DNA of 64,000 nt from Oscillospiraceae bacterium (GCA_017541275.1 JAFXZM010000039.1:1-64000); one strand, 5' to 3'; positions 1-9,469 are shown, counted from the first letter of the stretch. Notes: generated from the sequence alone by a model not told the origin. Numbers and translations are program-made.

Positions 1-504
<504 letters not shown>

Positions 505-532
505 GAGGAAACCGGAAATTTTTTATGTTTGC

Positions 533-800
533 CGGCAGTGCCGGCTGCCGTTTTCGCTTTCCGGTCTGATTTTGCGCAGAAAGGGCGGGAATTTACCGTG
601 CCTGCGGAGACGTTTTCTGTATTTCGTGCGCGGGTTTCCATGATATGGGCATCCATACCATGGGTTGGCAGTGCCGGCTGCCGTTTTCGCTTTCCGGTCT
701 GATTTTGCGCAGAAAGGGCGGGGATTTACCGTGCCTGCGGAGGCGTTTTCTGTATTTCGTGCGCGGCTTTCCGTGATATGGGCATCCAAACCCATGGGTT
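533..800. repeat. 134-bp tandem direct repeat, two units
   Basis: Units 533-666 and 667-800 are nearly identical. Each begins GGCAGTGCCGGCTGCCGTTT, contains a GCGCAGAAAGGGCGGG stretch and ends near a GATATGGGCATCCA segment. A decayed third unit follows to about 960 (CCATGGGTTT and TTTCCGTGAT motifs recur). The 134-bp period is not a multiple of three, so the open frames across it shift between units and are not credible genes. The unit start carries part of the GCCGGC-AGT-GCCGGC palindrome found elsewhere in the window. Confidence 0.8.
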
Positions 801-1230
801 TGATCGCCCTGAAACCGGGCAAACTGTGTTTTCCGTGATGCGGACACAGGATTTCGTGTTCAGGGCATGGAAACCATGGGTTTGGCTGCCCAGACCGGAA
901 ACAGACCGCATTTTTGGCCTGAAACGGCAGATTTTGTGCTGCCGGGCATGATTTCACACAGCATCCGGATGGAACATCTGTTTTTTGGCCAAAATGTACG
1001 AAACGCATATTCGGCAGGCTATTTCGCGATTAAAAAATTTTTTTTGAAGTAATTTTCAACAGTCTGTGTTCTGCGTAGATACGCCGCTTTCTGTCCTTTC
1101 AACAGATACGGGTGTTGAAACCCGATTCTTCGTGTACTGCATTGCAAAATTAACGTATTATCTGATAAATAACAATTATTGTAACACTGTTGCACAGAAT
1201 TATGCGCCGAAAAAAACAATTTATTTCCTC
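801..1230. other. Non-coding gap between pyrH and the mraZ promoter
   Basis: No ORF here has a ribosome site or recognisable protein. The first part (801-960) is degenerate repeat sequence; 1021-1230 turns AT-rich. I see no RNA gene. Confidence 0.6.
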
Positions 1231-1259
1231 TTGACAACTGGACAGACATCGGGTATAAT
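1231..1259 (+). promoter_or_regulatory. Consensus sigma-A promoter for the dcw cluster
   Basis: Perfect TTGACA (1231-1236), 17-base spacer, perfect TATAAT (1254-1259). Expected start of transcription is near 1266, giving mraZ an unusually long leader of about 285 bases. Confidence 0.88.
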
Positions 1260-1265
1260 GTCATT

Positions 1266-1550
1266 GGAAGGCAAAGGAAGGATGAACCACTGCAAACCAC
1301 TGCGGGGGCATATCGGCCGGTCTTCCGTCTGTACAGAGAAGCAGAAGCGAAAGAAAAAGCAAAATTGCGGAACAAAGGAAAAGACGCAGCAGGATGTTGG
1401 TACCACCCGCTGGGCCGCACCGGTTCCCGACCCGTTTGACGCGGGCGGCCGGTGTGTTTTGTGTCTCATATGCGCGTATGCGCGGGATGCATGCATCAGA
1501 GGGCAGCTCCTTCGTGCGGCTGAACATTTGCCGCGCGAAGGGAGGCGCTG
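1266..1550 (+). promoter_or_regulatory. Long mraZ leader with possible attenuator
   Basis: The leader contains TGGTACC at 1398-1404, which resembles the core of a T-box antiterminator bulge, and about 15 bases later a strong hairpin (see terminator at 1419-1464). The remaining T-box landmarks (stem I, specifier loop, the full AGGGTGGNACCGCG box) were not recognised, so a T-box is only a weak possibility. A generic attenuator or structured 5' UTR is as likely. Confidence 0.35.
1419..1464 (+). terminator. Terminator-like hairpin in the mraZ leader
   Basis: CACCGG (1419-1424) pairs with CCGGTG (1449-1454); the inner CCCG and CGGG also pair. A TGTTTTGTGT tract follows. It lies between promoter and gene, so it could act as an attenuator. 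Confidence 0.45.
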
Positions 1551-1553
1551 ACT

Positions 1554-2036
1554 GTGGGACAGACGAGTATGTCGGGACGGCAGACCGTCCTCATGGATCA
1601 GCGCGGCAGAATCAGCTTCCCGTCCGGATTCCGGGCGTCGATCGGCGAGGTTCTGTACATCTCTCCTGCACAGGACGAGCGTCCGGTTCTGGTCGTTCGT
1701 TCGGCGGCGGGCTTTGATGCCGAATGCGACCGCATCCGTGCGGTCTGCACAGAGGCCGGGTTCGATGAGGAGGATACCGTCGATGAAGTCCGCGACTTCA
1801 CAATGGATACCGTCCGCATCAGCCCCGACAAAAACGGCAGAATTACGCTCCCCGCCGAGCTGATCCGCTATGCCGGCTTTACGGACAAGGTCGTTGTGGT
1901 CGGCGTTCAGGATTTCGCAGAGCTCTGGGACGAAAAGACGCTCGCAGCGCATGAGGCTGCACGCAGACAGCTCAGACAGCTCCGCCGCAGAAAGAAGGAA
2001 GCGGCAAAGGCTGCCCGGCTGACGGAAGAGGTGTGA
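1554..2036 (+). CDS. mraZ: MraZ transcriptional regulator of the dcw cluster
   Basis: This 160-residue protein has the duplicated SpoVT/AbrB-like swapped-hairpin fold of MraZ. The first half has MDQRGRISFPSGFRASI and the second half DKNGRITLPAELIRYAG, each giving the R-G/G-R-I-x-(F/L)-P motif. MraZ binds repeats upstream of its own operon and tunes cell-wall and division gene expression. The GTG start is chosen because GGGAGG lies 8 bases upstream. The lysine- and arginine-rich C-terminal tail (about residues 135-160) is longer than in E. coli MraZ. First gene of the cluster; rsmH starts 8 bases after its stop. Confidence 0.92.
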   Translation: MGQTSMSGRQTVLMDQRGRISFPSGFRASIGEVLYISPAQDERPVLVVRSAAGFDAECDRIRAVCTEAGFDEEDTVDEVRDFTMDTVRISPDKNGRITLPAELIRYAGFTDKVVVVGVQDFAELWDEKTLAAHEAARRQLRQLRRRKKEAAKAARLTEEV

Positions 2037-2044
2037 GGCTCGGC

Positions 2045-2983
2045 ATGGCAGAAATCGGCGTTTATCACGTTCCGGTGATGCTGAATGAGGTGCTCAGTGA
2101 TCTGGATATCAGGCCCGACGGCGTGTATCTGGACGGTACGGCAGGCGGCGGCGGCCATTCGCACGCGATCGCGGAGCTGCTGACAGAGGGCGGACTGCTC
2201 TTTGCCATGGACAGAGACCCCGATGCGGTTGCGGAGGCAGGCGCGAGACTCGCCGGACTTCCTGCACAGGTCATTCACCGGAATTTCACGGAGCTCGGCG
2301 CGGTACTTGCGGAGCACGGCACCGCGGCAGACGGCATTCTGCTTGATCTCGGCGTCAGCTCTCATGAGCTTGACGAGGACAGCAGAGGCTTTTCCTATCA
2401 CAGAGATGCACCGCTCGATATGCGCATGTCGCAGGAGGGGCGCACCGCTGCCGATCTGGTCAATACGCTCCCGGAGGCGGAGCTGAGCCGGATCATTTTT
2501 CAGTACGGCGAAGAAAAATACGCCCGTCAGATCGCGTCGCGCATCGCCGCAGCGCGTGAGACAAAGCCCATTGAGACCACGCTGGAGCTCGCAGAGCTGA
2601 TTAAGGCCGCTGTTCCGGCAAAGGCAAGGCGGGAGAAGAATCCCTGCAAAAAAACCTTTCAGGCAATCCGCATCGCCGTCAATGACGAGCTGAACTGCCT
2701 CTCCTCTGCGCTGGAAACCGCGTTTCAGTCGCTGAAGCCCGGCGGCAGGCTGGTGATCCTGACCTTCCACAGCTTAGAGGACAGAATGGTGAAGCAGGCG
2801 TTCGCAAAATGGTGCCAGGGCTGCACCTGTCCGCCGGAGTTTCCGGTCTGCGTATGCGGAAAAACTCCGCAGGGCAGGCTCGTACACCGCAAGCCGCTGA
2901 CCGCCTCTCCGGAGGAGCTCGCGGCAAATCCCCGCAGCAGAAGCGCAAAGCTGCGGGCGATCGAAAAGCTGACCGACAAATAA
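2045..2983 (+). CDS. rsmH: 16S rRNA (cytosine-1402-N4)-methyltransferase RsmH
   Basis: 312 residues, normal family length. The start HVPVMLNEVL, the SAM-binding DGTAGGGGHS loop, LLDLGVSSHELD and the later LTFHSLEDRMVK segment identify RsmH (MraW), which N4-methylates C1402 of 16S rRNA at the P site. ATG 2045 was preferred over GTG 2033 because GAGG sits 6 bases upstream and the protein then begins as homologues do. It lies directly after mraZ, its usual place. Confidence 0.95.
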   Translation: MAEIGVYHVPVMLNEVLSDLDIRPDGVYLDGTAGGGGHSHAIAELLTEGGLLFAMDRDPDAVAEAGARLAGLPAQVIHRNFTELGAVLAEHGTAADGILLDLGVSSHELDEDSRGFSYHRDAPLDMRMSQEGRTAADLVNTLPEAELSRIIFQYGEEKYARQIASRIAAARETKPIETTLELAELIKAAVPAKARREKNPCKKTFQAIRIAVNDELNCLSSALETAFQSLKPGGRLVILTFHSLEDRMVKQAFAKWCQGCTCPPEFPVCVCGKTPQGRLVHRKPLTASPEELAANPRSRSAKLRAIEKLTDK

Positions 2984-3197
2984 AAACACGGCGGCTTTTT
3001 CTTCTGCGCATTCAGAACAAAACGAAAATAATACAAAAGAAAGCAGCAAAACCCCTTTTTATGATTGCCATACAGCAAAAGAAGAAAAGGCAGGACACAG
3101 ACGAGTGTGCGTGGCTGCGGCTGCCGGAGAAGTGCCAGAAGATGCACACCCGGCAGCCGGCGGCAAACAAGCTCAAAACCGGCAGGGGGTGATTCCG
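2984..3197 (+). other. Gap between rsmH and ftsL-like gene with a stable hairpin
   Basis: A 10-bp perfect inverted repeat, CGGCTGCCGG (3118-3127) with CCGGCAGCCG (3150-3159), lies 40 bases before the next start. No T-tract follows, so it is not a simple terminator. The preceding AT-rich stretch has no convincing promoter. Confidence 0.4.
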
Positions 3198-4085
3198 TTG
3201 ACAGAAAATGAATACAGATTTACGTTTGATACCGACGGAACACTGACCGCCGAGGAGCGCCGGGAAATGACTCTTGTCAATCTCGCGCGCAGCAAGGCCT
3301 CAAAGGCCAAGCGCAAAAAACAGCGCCGTCAGAAAGCGGCAGAGAAAAAGCTGACGGAGGCCGAAAAGCGCGAAAAAGAACAGCAGCGCATCCGGGAGGA
3401 GCGCGATCAGCGCCGCTCGATGAGCGAGCAGAACCGCCGGGAGGCGGGGCTGACCGCTGACCCGATGCCGGAGCCTCCGGAGCTTCCGGAGAAACCGGAA
3501 AAGCCCGAATTTACCGGAGAGACGGCGGAATACCCGCTGCCGCCTGAGCCGGAGGAGAATCCCATCGACATCAGCATTCCGCAGGAAACGAAGCCGGAGA
3601 CAAAGCCGGAGCCGGAAAAAAAGCAGCCACGTTCGGAAAAACGCAGCAAGGCCGGCATTTCCCGTGCGGCCGGCGGCCGGTATACTGAGAACAGGGTGCG
3701 CGCCAAAAAGGATGCAAACCGCATCACCGCAGGCGGCGCCGTGATGTTCGGCCTCCTGACAACCGTGCTGATCGGACTGGTCATTTACGGCAGAGTGCAG
3801 ACCAATGAGCTCTATACCGAGATCGCGGAGCTCCAGACGGAGTATGACGATCTGGTCGCGGAGAATGTCAGCATGAAGTCGGAGATGGAAGGCAAGATGA
3901 CAGTCAAGAACATTCAGGAATATGCCGAGAATGTACTGCATCTCATGCCGCTGAACCAGTCACAGATCGAATATATCCAGCTTCAGACAGAGGACGAGGT
4001 CACGATTACGGAGCCGGAGGAAAGCTTCTTTGTGCGCGTCAACGACTATCTGAGAAGATTCTGGGAATTCCTGAGCGGAAAGTAG
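3198..4085 (+). CDS. FtsL/DivIC-like septum protein, single-pass membrane
   Basis: About 295 residues from the proposed TTG start, which has GGGGG 8 bases upstream; GTG 3189 in the same frame is an alternative. The N-terminal cytoplasmic part is very charged (Lys/Arg/Glu, then Pro/Glu-rich with PEPPELPEKPEK). A transmembrane helix (AVMFGLLTTVLIGLVIYG) follows, then a short coiled coil with leucine heptads and the NVLHLMPLNQSQIEYIQL end. This is the FtsL/DivIC layout, and the position between rsmH and the division PBP is where ftsL belongs. The long charged cytoplasmic domain is unusual: typical FtsL proteins have 30-60 residues before the helix. Sequence alone does not separate FtsL from DivIC. 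Confidence 0.75.
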   Translation: MTENEYRFTFDTDGTLTAEERREMTLVNLARSKASKAKRKKQRRQKAAEKKLTEAEKREKEQQRIREERDQRRSMSEQNRREAGLTADPMPEPPELPEKPEKPEFTGETAEYPLPPEPEENPIDISIPQETKPETKPEPEKKQPRSEKRSKAGISRAAGGRYTENRVRAKKDANRITAGGAVMFGLLTTVLIGLVIYGRVQTNELYTEIAELQTEYDDLVAENVSMKSEMEGKMTVKNIQEYAENVLHLMPLNQSQIEYIQLQTEDEVTITEPEESFFVRVNDYLRRFWEFLSGK

Positions 4086-4395
4086 CATATGATTGACTGC
4101 GGAGATAAACAAGACAGTCAGATACAAAGTGTGTAGAAACAAAAGAACAGGCGGAAAATGCACGGCGCGGTCAGATAAAAACAGTGCGCCGGGCAGAAAA
4201 AAACGTATCGGATCAGTACAGCGGCGGCAAAAAAAGAGATGCCGCATCAGCACGCAGTACCTAACGTCCGGTGCGCGGATTGCGGTGTGCGCGGCAGCGC
4301 GGCACCCGGTCACGGAGCCTGTACAGAGACAGCAGGCGGAAGCGGATATGCTTACCGCCTGTTTTTTACATGTCCGGTCGGAAAGGAGTGGGTAC
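4086..4395 (+). promoter_or_regulatory. Structured leader between ftsL-like gene and spoVD
   Basis: About 310 bases without a credible gene (an open frame runs through from 4093 but has no ribosome site or recognisable protein). Predicted hairpins by eye: CGGCGC/GCGCCG around 4163-4191, GCGGC/GCCGC around 4222-4245, and a GC-rich branched region 4266-4312. CAGGCGG occurs twice (4148-4154 and 4333-4339), and either copy can pair with the single CCGCCTG (4355-4361) that forms the terminator. That is an alternative-pairing arrangement typical of attenuators. Confidence 0.5.
4333..4367 (+). terminator. Intrinsic terminator just upstream of spoVD
   Basis: CAGGCGG (4333-4339), 15-base loop, CCGCCTG (4355-4361), then six T (4362-4367). 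It lies only 28 bases before the spoVD start, inside the cluster, so it would have to be read through or regulated. Confidence 0.75.
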
Positions 4396-6825
4396 ATGCC
4401 GGAGAATGCAAAACGGCGCATCCGTGCCTCCGGAAAGCAGACATGGAAGCGCGGATTCCGGTCAAAGGGGCCTTCGACAAGCATGAAGGTCCGCGCAAAT
4501 GCCGTAATCCTGTCGGTGATCCTCTGCTGCGCGGCTGTACTGACGATCAATCTGTTCAAGATTATGGTTCTTCAGCACAAGGAATATACAGATAAAGCGA
4601 ATTCCCGCCAGTTCGGAACAACAGTGCTTCCGGCTGCCCGCGGTTCCATATACGATGCAAACGGCGCCGTACTCGCGCAGAGCGCTACGGTTTATCAGAT
4701 TTTTCTCGATCCCTCCCTCTTCCGCACTGAAATGGAAATGGTCGAGGACCGCAACAAGGAGCTGGAGGAATCTGCCAGAAAAAAACGCGAGGCCGGCGAG
4801 AGCGCTGAGGCCGATACCGTCGATCCGGATGATGTGAAGGAGCAGCTCATCAGCTACCTCACGGAAGCACTGGAGCTCACGGAGGAGGAATACGGCAAGC
4901 TCCGCGAGGCCTTCGACAGCGACAAGCGGTATTATAAGATCCGCAGCCAGGTCGAAAAAAGCAAGGCCGACCGCATCATTGAGTATATCAGCGATTTCCG
5001 CGTGCCGGGCAGCGCACGCAGCATCAAGCTGTCATCGGTGAGCCGGATGTCGGACACCAAGCGGTACTATCCGCAGAACGAGCTGGCGGCGGCGGTCATC
5101 GGCTTCAACAATTCCGATGGCCACGGCGTCTACGGCATTGAGTCCTACTATGACAGCTATCTTTCCGGCGTGGACGGCAAGAACATTACCGCCCGCGACG
5201 CAAACGGAAACGAGATGCCCTACCGTTACTCGAAAACCTATCCCGCACAGGACGGCGATGATGTGTATGTCACGATCGACATGACGCTGCAAACCTACCT
5301 TGAAAATGCGATGACCGACATGGTCAGCACCTACAGGGTCGCGAAGCGCGGCGCAGGCATCATTCTCAATGCCAAGACCGGTGCGGTCATGGCTATGGCC
5401 TCTGTCGGCGGCTTCGACCCGAATGCCCCGTATGATATCTACGATCCGGTCAAGGCCGCGGAGATCAACGGCATTGCAGATGAAAAAGAACGGAACGAAG
5501 CGCTCAGAACTGCACGCGAAACGCAGTGGCGGAACAAGTGCGTCACGGAAACCTATATCCCCGGCTCGGTGTTCAAGGTGTATACCGCCTCCGCCGCGCT
5601 GGAGGAGAACAAGGTCAGCTATTACGCCGACCGCTTCACCTGCACCGGCTCGATCGTTGTTGCCGGTCAGGAGATCCACTGCTCCCACACGAACGGACAC
5701 GGTACGCAGAATTTTGAGGAAATCCTCAGCAATTCCTGCAACCCGGCGTTCATCGAGCTGGGACAGCGGCTCGGCAAGGAGCAGTTCTGCCAGTATTTCG
5801 CAGCCTTCGGTCTGACCGAGCGCACCGGCATCGACCTGCCTGCGGAGGGCTCCTCCATTTACACCCCGCTGAGCAGAATGGGCCCGGTCGAGCTCGCTGC
5901 GAGCTCCTACGGACAGAACAATTCCATCACGCCGATCGAAATGGCGGCGGGCTATGCAGCAGTCGTCAACGGCGGCTACCTGCTTCAACCCTATGTCGTC
6001 AGCAAAATCGTCGATCACGACGGCAACATCGTCCTGACGAACGAAAAGACCGTCCGCAGACAGGTCATCTCGGCAGAGACCTCCGCACAGATGCGAAAGG
6101 CACTGCAGTTTGTTGTTGACGACGGAAGCAATGCCTATATCAAGGGCTACAAGATCGGCGGAAAGACCGGTACATCCCAGAAGCTCATGGGCAATGTCAA
6201 AAAAGGTCAGGAGCAGTTCGTCGCATCGTTCTGCTGCTTTGCACCGGCCGACGATCCGGAGATCGTCATGCTGATTCTCGCCGATGAGCCGGATAAGACC
6301 ATGCGCTATTACGGCAACACGGTCGTTGCACCGTATTCCCGTCAGGTCTTTGAAAAGGCGCTGCCGTATCTCGGATATTATCCGGAATACACGGCGGAGG
6401 AGGCAAAGTTCCTCGATGTCACGGTTCCGCTTCTGGTCGATCTGACCGTGGATGACGCCAAAAAGACACTGGAAAATCTCGGCCTGCATGCTGAGATTAT
6501 CGGCAGCGGCGTCAATGTCAACAACCAGTATCCGATGACCGGAAAGAGCGTCGCAAAGGACGGTACCGTTCTGCTGTTCACCGGCAGTGCGGAGGAAACC
6601 GCAGAGCAGGTGACTGTGCCCTCGCTCACGGGCATCGGCGGTGAAGAACCGAAGACGCTGGCTGAGGTGAATCAGATTCTCTCGGAGGCAGGCCTGAACT
6701 ATGTTGCGAAGGGCTCCATGCAGGAGGACAGCATCGTGCTGAACCAGAGCGTCCCCGCCGGAACAACGGTAGACCGCTGGACGGTCATTGAGCTTGACCT
6801 CGGCATATCCGAAGACAGAGGCTGA
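4396..6825 (+). CDS. Class B penicillin-binding protein, SpoVD/PBP2B type, with PASTA domains
   Basis: 809 residues. A membrane anchor (about 37-55) is followed by the PBP dimerisation domain (ARGSIYDANG near 80), the transpeptidase domain with S391-V-F-K394, S447-C-N449 and K590-T-G592, and two C-terminal PASTA repeats starting near 670 and 738. Class B PBPs cross-link peptidoglycan at the septum, partnering FtsW. The ATG at 4396 has AGGAG 7 bases upstream; upstream in-frame sequence from 4093 lacks a ribosome site and family similarity. A Glu/Lys-rich insertion of about 60 residues (near 115-180) sits in the N-terminal domain. PASTA repeats occur in both SpoVD and some PBP2B proteins; the gene order favours the vegetative division enzyme. 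Confidence 0.9.
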   Translation: MPENAKRRIRASGKQTWKRGFRSKGPSTSMKVRANAVILSVILCCAAVLTINLFKIMVLQHKEYTDKANSRQFGTTVLPAARGSIYDANGAVLAQSATVYQIFLDPSLFRTEMEMVEDRNKELEESARKKREAGESAEADTVDPDDVKEQLISYLTEALELTEEEYGKLREAFDSDKRYYKIRSQVEKSKADRIIEYISDFRVPGSARSIKLSSVSRMSDTKRYYPQNELAAAVIGFNNSDGHGVYGIESYYDSYLSGVDGKNITARDANGNEMPYRYSKTYPAQDGDDVYVTIDMTLQTYLENAMTDMVSTYRVAKRGAGIILNAKTGAVMAMASVGGFDPNAPYDIYDPVKAAEINGIADEKERNEALRTARETQWRNKCVTETYIPGSVFKVYTASAALEENKVSYYADRFTCTGSIVVAGQEIHCSHTNGHGTQNFEEILSNSCNPAFIELGQRLGKEQFCQYFAAFGLTERTGIDLPAEGSSIYTPLSRMGPVELAASSYGQNNSITPIEMAAGYAAVVNGGYLLQPYVVSKIVDHDGNIVLTNEKTVRRQVISAETSAQMRKALQFVVDDGSNAYIKGYKIGGKTGTSQKLMGNVKKGQEQFVASFCCFAPADDPEIVMLILADEPDKTMRYYGNTVVAPYSRQVFEKALPYLGYYPEYTAEEAKFLDVTVPLLVDLTVDDAKKTLENLGLHAEIIGSGVNVNNQYPMTGKSVAKDGTVLLFTGSAEETAEQVTVPSLTGIGGEEPKTLAEVNQILSEAGLNYVAKGSMQEDSIVLNQSVPAGTTVDRWTVIELDLGISEDRG

Positions 6826-6865
6826 CCTCATTCTTCCTTTTACCAACTGCGCTCAATCCTTTTTA

Positions 6866-6902
6866 CCTGTCAGACGGGCTGCTCATGTGTCCGTCTGACA
6901 GG
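6866..6902. repeat. Perfect 12-bp inverted repeat before murE
   Basis: CCTGTCAGACGG (6866-6877) and CCGTCTGACAGG (6891-6902) form a perfect stem with a 13-base loop. No T-tract follows on the plus strand. It sits 57 bases before the murE start and could be an RNA processing or protein-binding site. Confidence 0.6.
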
Positions 6903-6958
6903 GCCGTTCGGTGAAAAAAGGAGCGGGCTTGACTTATGATATACATACGGAGAGCAAT

Positions 6959-8416
6959 ATGAAACTGTATGATCTGCTGGAACATCTGAATACCGCACTG
7001 CCGGATGCGGAAATCACCGGCGTGACCGATGATACCAGAGCCCTGAAGCCGGGCATGCTGTTTGTCTGCATCAAGGGTGCGAGCTTCGACGGCCATGATG
7101 CCGCCGGGGAAATGCTGGAAAAGGGCGCTGCGGCAGTCGTCTGCGAGCGCGATCTGGGACTCGGCGAACGTCAGATCCTGACGGATAATACGCGCGCCGC
7201 ATTCGGCGATCTCTGTGCCGCGTGGTACGGGCATCCGGAGCGGGAAATGACGCTCATCGGCGTGACCGGTACGAACGGCAAGACCACGACCGCGACGCTG
7301 CTGAAGGAAATGCTGAAAAAGGCCGGCAGAAAGGTCGGTCTCATCGGCACCGTGCAGTATGAGATCGGGGATGAAATCCTGCCCTCGGTCAATACCACGC
7401 CGCTGACAAATGCCTTTTTTGCGCTGCTGCGGAAAATGGCGGATGCCGGCTGCGATACCGTTGTGATGGAGGTCTCCTCCTTCGGGCTGGAGCAGCACCG
7501 CATTGGCCCGGCACATTTCGCCGCAGCCGTGTTCACGAATCTCACGCAGGATCACCTCGATATCCACGGCAATATGGAAAATTACTATCAGGCGAAGCGG
7601 AAGCTCTTTGACCGCTGCGATTTCGCGGTCATCAACGGCAACGATGATTACGGAAAGCGTCTGTTCTCGGAGATCACCTGCGAAAAATGCACCTACGGCA
7701 TCCGGCAGGAGCCGGGCGATGCCTTTGACGCGATGGCCGATGAGATCACGCTCAGCACTGAGGGAACCGATTTTACACTGACGCTGCACGGCACCGTGCA
7801 GAAGCTGTTTATGCGGATGACCGGTATGTTCAATGTCAGCAATGCGGTCGCGGCGATCACCGTCGGTACGCATATCGGCATCCCGCAGGCGGTCATGACC
7901 GAGCTGCTGCTGGATTATACCGGCGTGCGCGGCCGCTGCGAGGTCATCCCGACGGCACTGGACTTTACAGTGATCTGCGACTATGCCCACACGCCGGATG
8001 CGCTCGAAAAAACATTGCTCAGCCTGCGGGAATGCACCGTCGGGCGGCTGATCGCGGTATTCGGCTGCGGCGGCAACCGCGATGCGGCAAAGCGCCCGAA
8101 AATGGCGCGTGCTGCCGCGAATATCGCCGATATGCTCGTGATTACCTCCGACAATCCCCGCGATGAGGACCCGCTGCTGATTATCCGCGATATTCTCGCC
8201 GGACTGGAGGGAACAGATGTCCCGTACCAGACCGAGCCCGACCGCGCCGAGGCAATTTACCTTGCGATGCGGCAGGCCAAAACCGGTGACGTCGTCGTGC
8301 TGGCGGGCAAGGGGCATGAGGATTATCAGATCATCGCGGGCGGCGTGCATCTGCATATGGATGAACGCGAGCTGGTCGCGGATGCCGCAAAGCGCATCTT
8401 CGCGGAGCGAACATAA
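6959..8416 (+). CDS. murE: UDP-MurNAc-L-Ala-D-Glu:meso-DAP ligase MurE
   Basis: 485 residues. The ATP-binding GVTGTNGKTTTATLL loop, the YAHTPDALEKTL region and the substrate-selecting DNPR motif (TSDNPRDEDP) are all present. DNPR is the signature of meso-diaminopimelate-adding MurE, so the wall should be DAP-type. This fits the dapF, dapL and lysA genes at 28438-34984. ATG 6959 is chosen over GTG 6911 because GGAG lies 6 bases upstream and MKLYDLLEHL matches family starts. Confidence 0.95.
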   Translation: MKLYDLLEHLNTALPDAEITGVTDDTRALKPGMLFVCIKGASFDGHDAAGEMLEKGAAAVVCERDLGLGERQILTDNTRAAFGDLCAAWYGHPEREMTLIGVTGTNGKTTTATLLKEMLKKAGRKVGLIGTVQYEIGDEILPSVNTTPLTNAFFALLRKMADAGCDTVVMEVSSFGLEQHRIGPAHFAAAVFTNLTQDHLDIHGNMENYYQAKRKLFDRCDFAVINGNDDYGKRLFSEITCEKCTYGIRQEPGDAFDAMADEITLSTEGTDFTLTLHGTVQKLFMRMTGMFNVSNAVAAITVGTHIGIPQAVMTELLLDYTGVRGRCEVIPTALDFTVICDYAHTPDALEKTLLSLRECTVGRLIAVFGCGGNRDAAKRPKMARAAANIADMLVITSDNPRDEDPLLIIRDILAGLEGTDVPYQTEPDRAEAIYLAMRQAKTGDVVVLAGKGHEDYQIIAGGVHLHMDERELVADAAKRIFAERT

Positions 8417-8437
8417 CCGTATTATTGGGAGGACAAT

Positions 8438-9469
8438 ATGCCAATCTGGCTGACACTTTCCGCTGCGATCACGGCGGCGGTCATCGCGGCGCTGGGCGGG
8501 TTTATCCTGATCCCGTATCTGCGCCGGATCCACTTCGGACAGACCATTCTGGAGGAGGGCCCCGCGTGGCACAAATCCAAGCAGGGCACTCCGATTATGG
8601 GCGGCTTTCTGTTCATCATCGGCAGCTTTGCAGCAACGGCGATCGGGTATACGGTCTGGCGCATCACCGGCGGCGTGGATATCACGACCGATGAGACAAA
8701 CAATCACGCGCTGAAGCTGCTGACGGTCATGCTGTTCGCACTGCTGTATTCACTCGCCTGCGGCTTTACGGACGATTACATCAAGGCCGTGAAAAAGCAG
8801 AATCTCGGCCTGAATCCCAAGCAGAAAATTTTGTTCCAGATCGTATTTTCCGGCGCATTTCTGGGCATCCTGTATTTGCTCGGCGACCGCGATACCGTGC
8901 TGGACCTGATGTTTGTGCGGCTCGATCTGCACTGGTTCTATTACCCGGTGATGATCGTGTTCATGATTTATATTATCAATGCGGTCAACCTGACCGACGG
9001 CATCGACGGGCTATGCGGCTCGGTTACGGTCATCACGATGCTGGTCATGACGGTGCTGTGTGCGGTTCCTTCGATGGGACTGCCCGAATACTCCCTCTAC
9101 GCGATCACGGTCGCGGGCGGCTGCATCGGCTTCCTTATCTGGAATCTGCATCCGGCCAAATGCTTTATGGGCGATACCGGCTCGATGTATCTCGGTGCGG
9201 CATTTGCCGGGCTGGGCATCGCGTGCAGAATGCATCTGCTTCTGATGCTCGTCGGCATTGTCTATGTGCTCGATGCATTCAGCGTCGTAATTCAGGTATT
9301 GTATTTCAAGTACACAAGAAAAAAATACGGTGAGGGCAGACGAATCTTCAAAATGTCGCCGATTCACCATCATTTTGAGCTCTGCGGCTGGAGCGAATAC
9401 AAGATCGTGCTGATTTTTTCACTGGTCGGTCTGGCCGCGGGCGTCTGTGCCGTACTGACACAGATCTGA
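8438..9469 (+). CDS. mraY: Phospho-MurNAc-pentapeptide translocase MraY
   Basis: 343 residues and about ten membrane helices. It transfers phospho-MurNAc-pentapeptide to undecaprenyl phosphate to form lipid I. Motifs: GTPIMGGFLF near the N-terminus, the catalytic NAVNLTDGIDGL loop, and the C-terminal FKMSPIHHHFELCGWSE loop. The ATG has GGAGG 5 bases upstream and the gene follows murE by 21 bases. A 40-residue loop after helix 2 (around ITGGVDITTDETNN) is somewhat longer than in E. coli MraY. Confidence 0.95.
   Translation: MPIWLTLSAAITAAVIAALGGFILIPYLRRIHFGQTILEEGPAWHKSKQGTPIMGGFLFIIGSFAATAIGYTVWRITGGVDITTDETNNHALKLLTVMLFALLYSLACGFTDDYIKAVKKQNLGLNPKQKILFQIVFSGAFLGILYLLGDRDTVLDLMFVRLDLHWFYYPVMIVFMIYIINAVNLTDGIDGLCGSVTVITMLVMTVLCAVPSMGLPEYSLYAITVAGGCIGFLIWNLHPAKCFMGDTGSMYLGAAFAGLGIACRMHLLLMLVGIVYVLDAFSVVIQVLYFKYTRKKYGEGRRIFKMSPIHHHFELCGWSEYKIVLIFSLVGLAAGVCAVLTQI

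Noticed and set aside
523..1008. 161-codon minus-strand frame over the 134-bp repeat
   Set aside because: The repeat period is not a multiple of three, so the repeated protein sequence falls in different frames; no ribosome site.
1398..1404. T-box riboswitch upstream of mraZ
   Set aside because: Only the TGGTACC core is seen; no stem I, specifier loop or full T-box consensus. Kept only as a weak possibility.
5032..8707. Two long minus-strand frames (604 and 614 codons)
   Set aside because: Antisense to the PBP and to murE/mraY; no recognisable domain or start signal.
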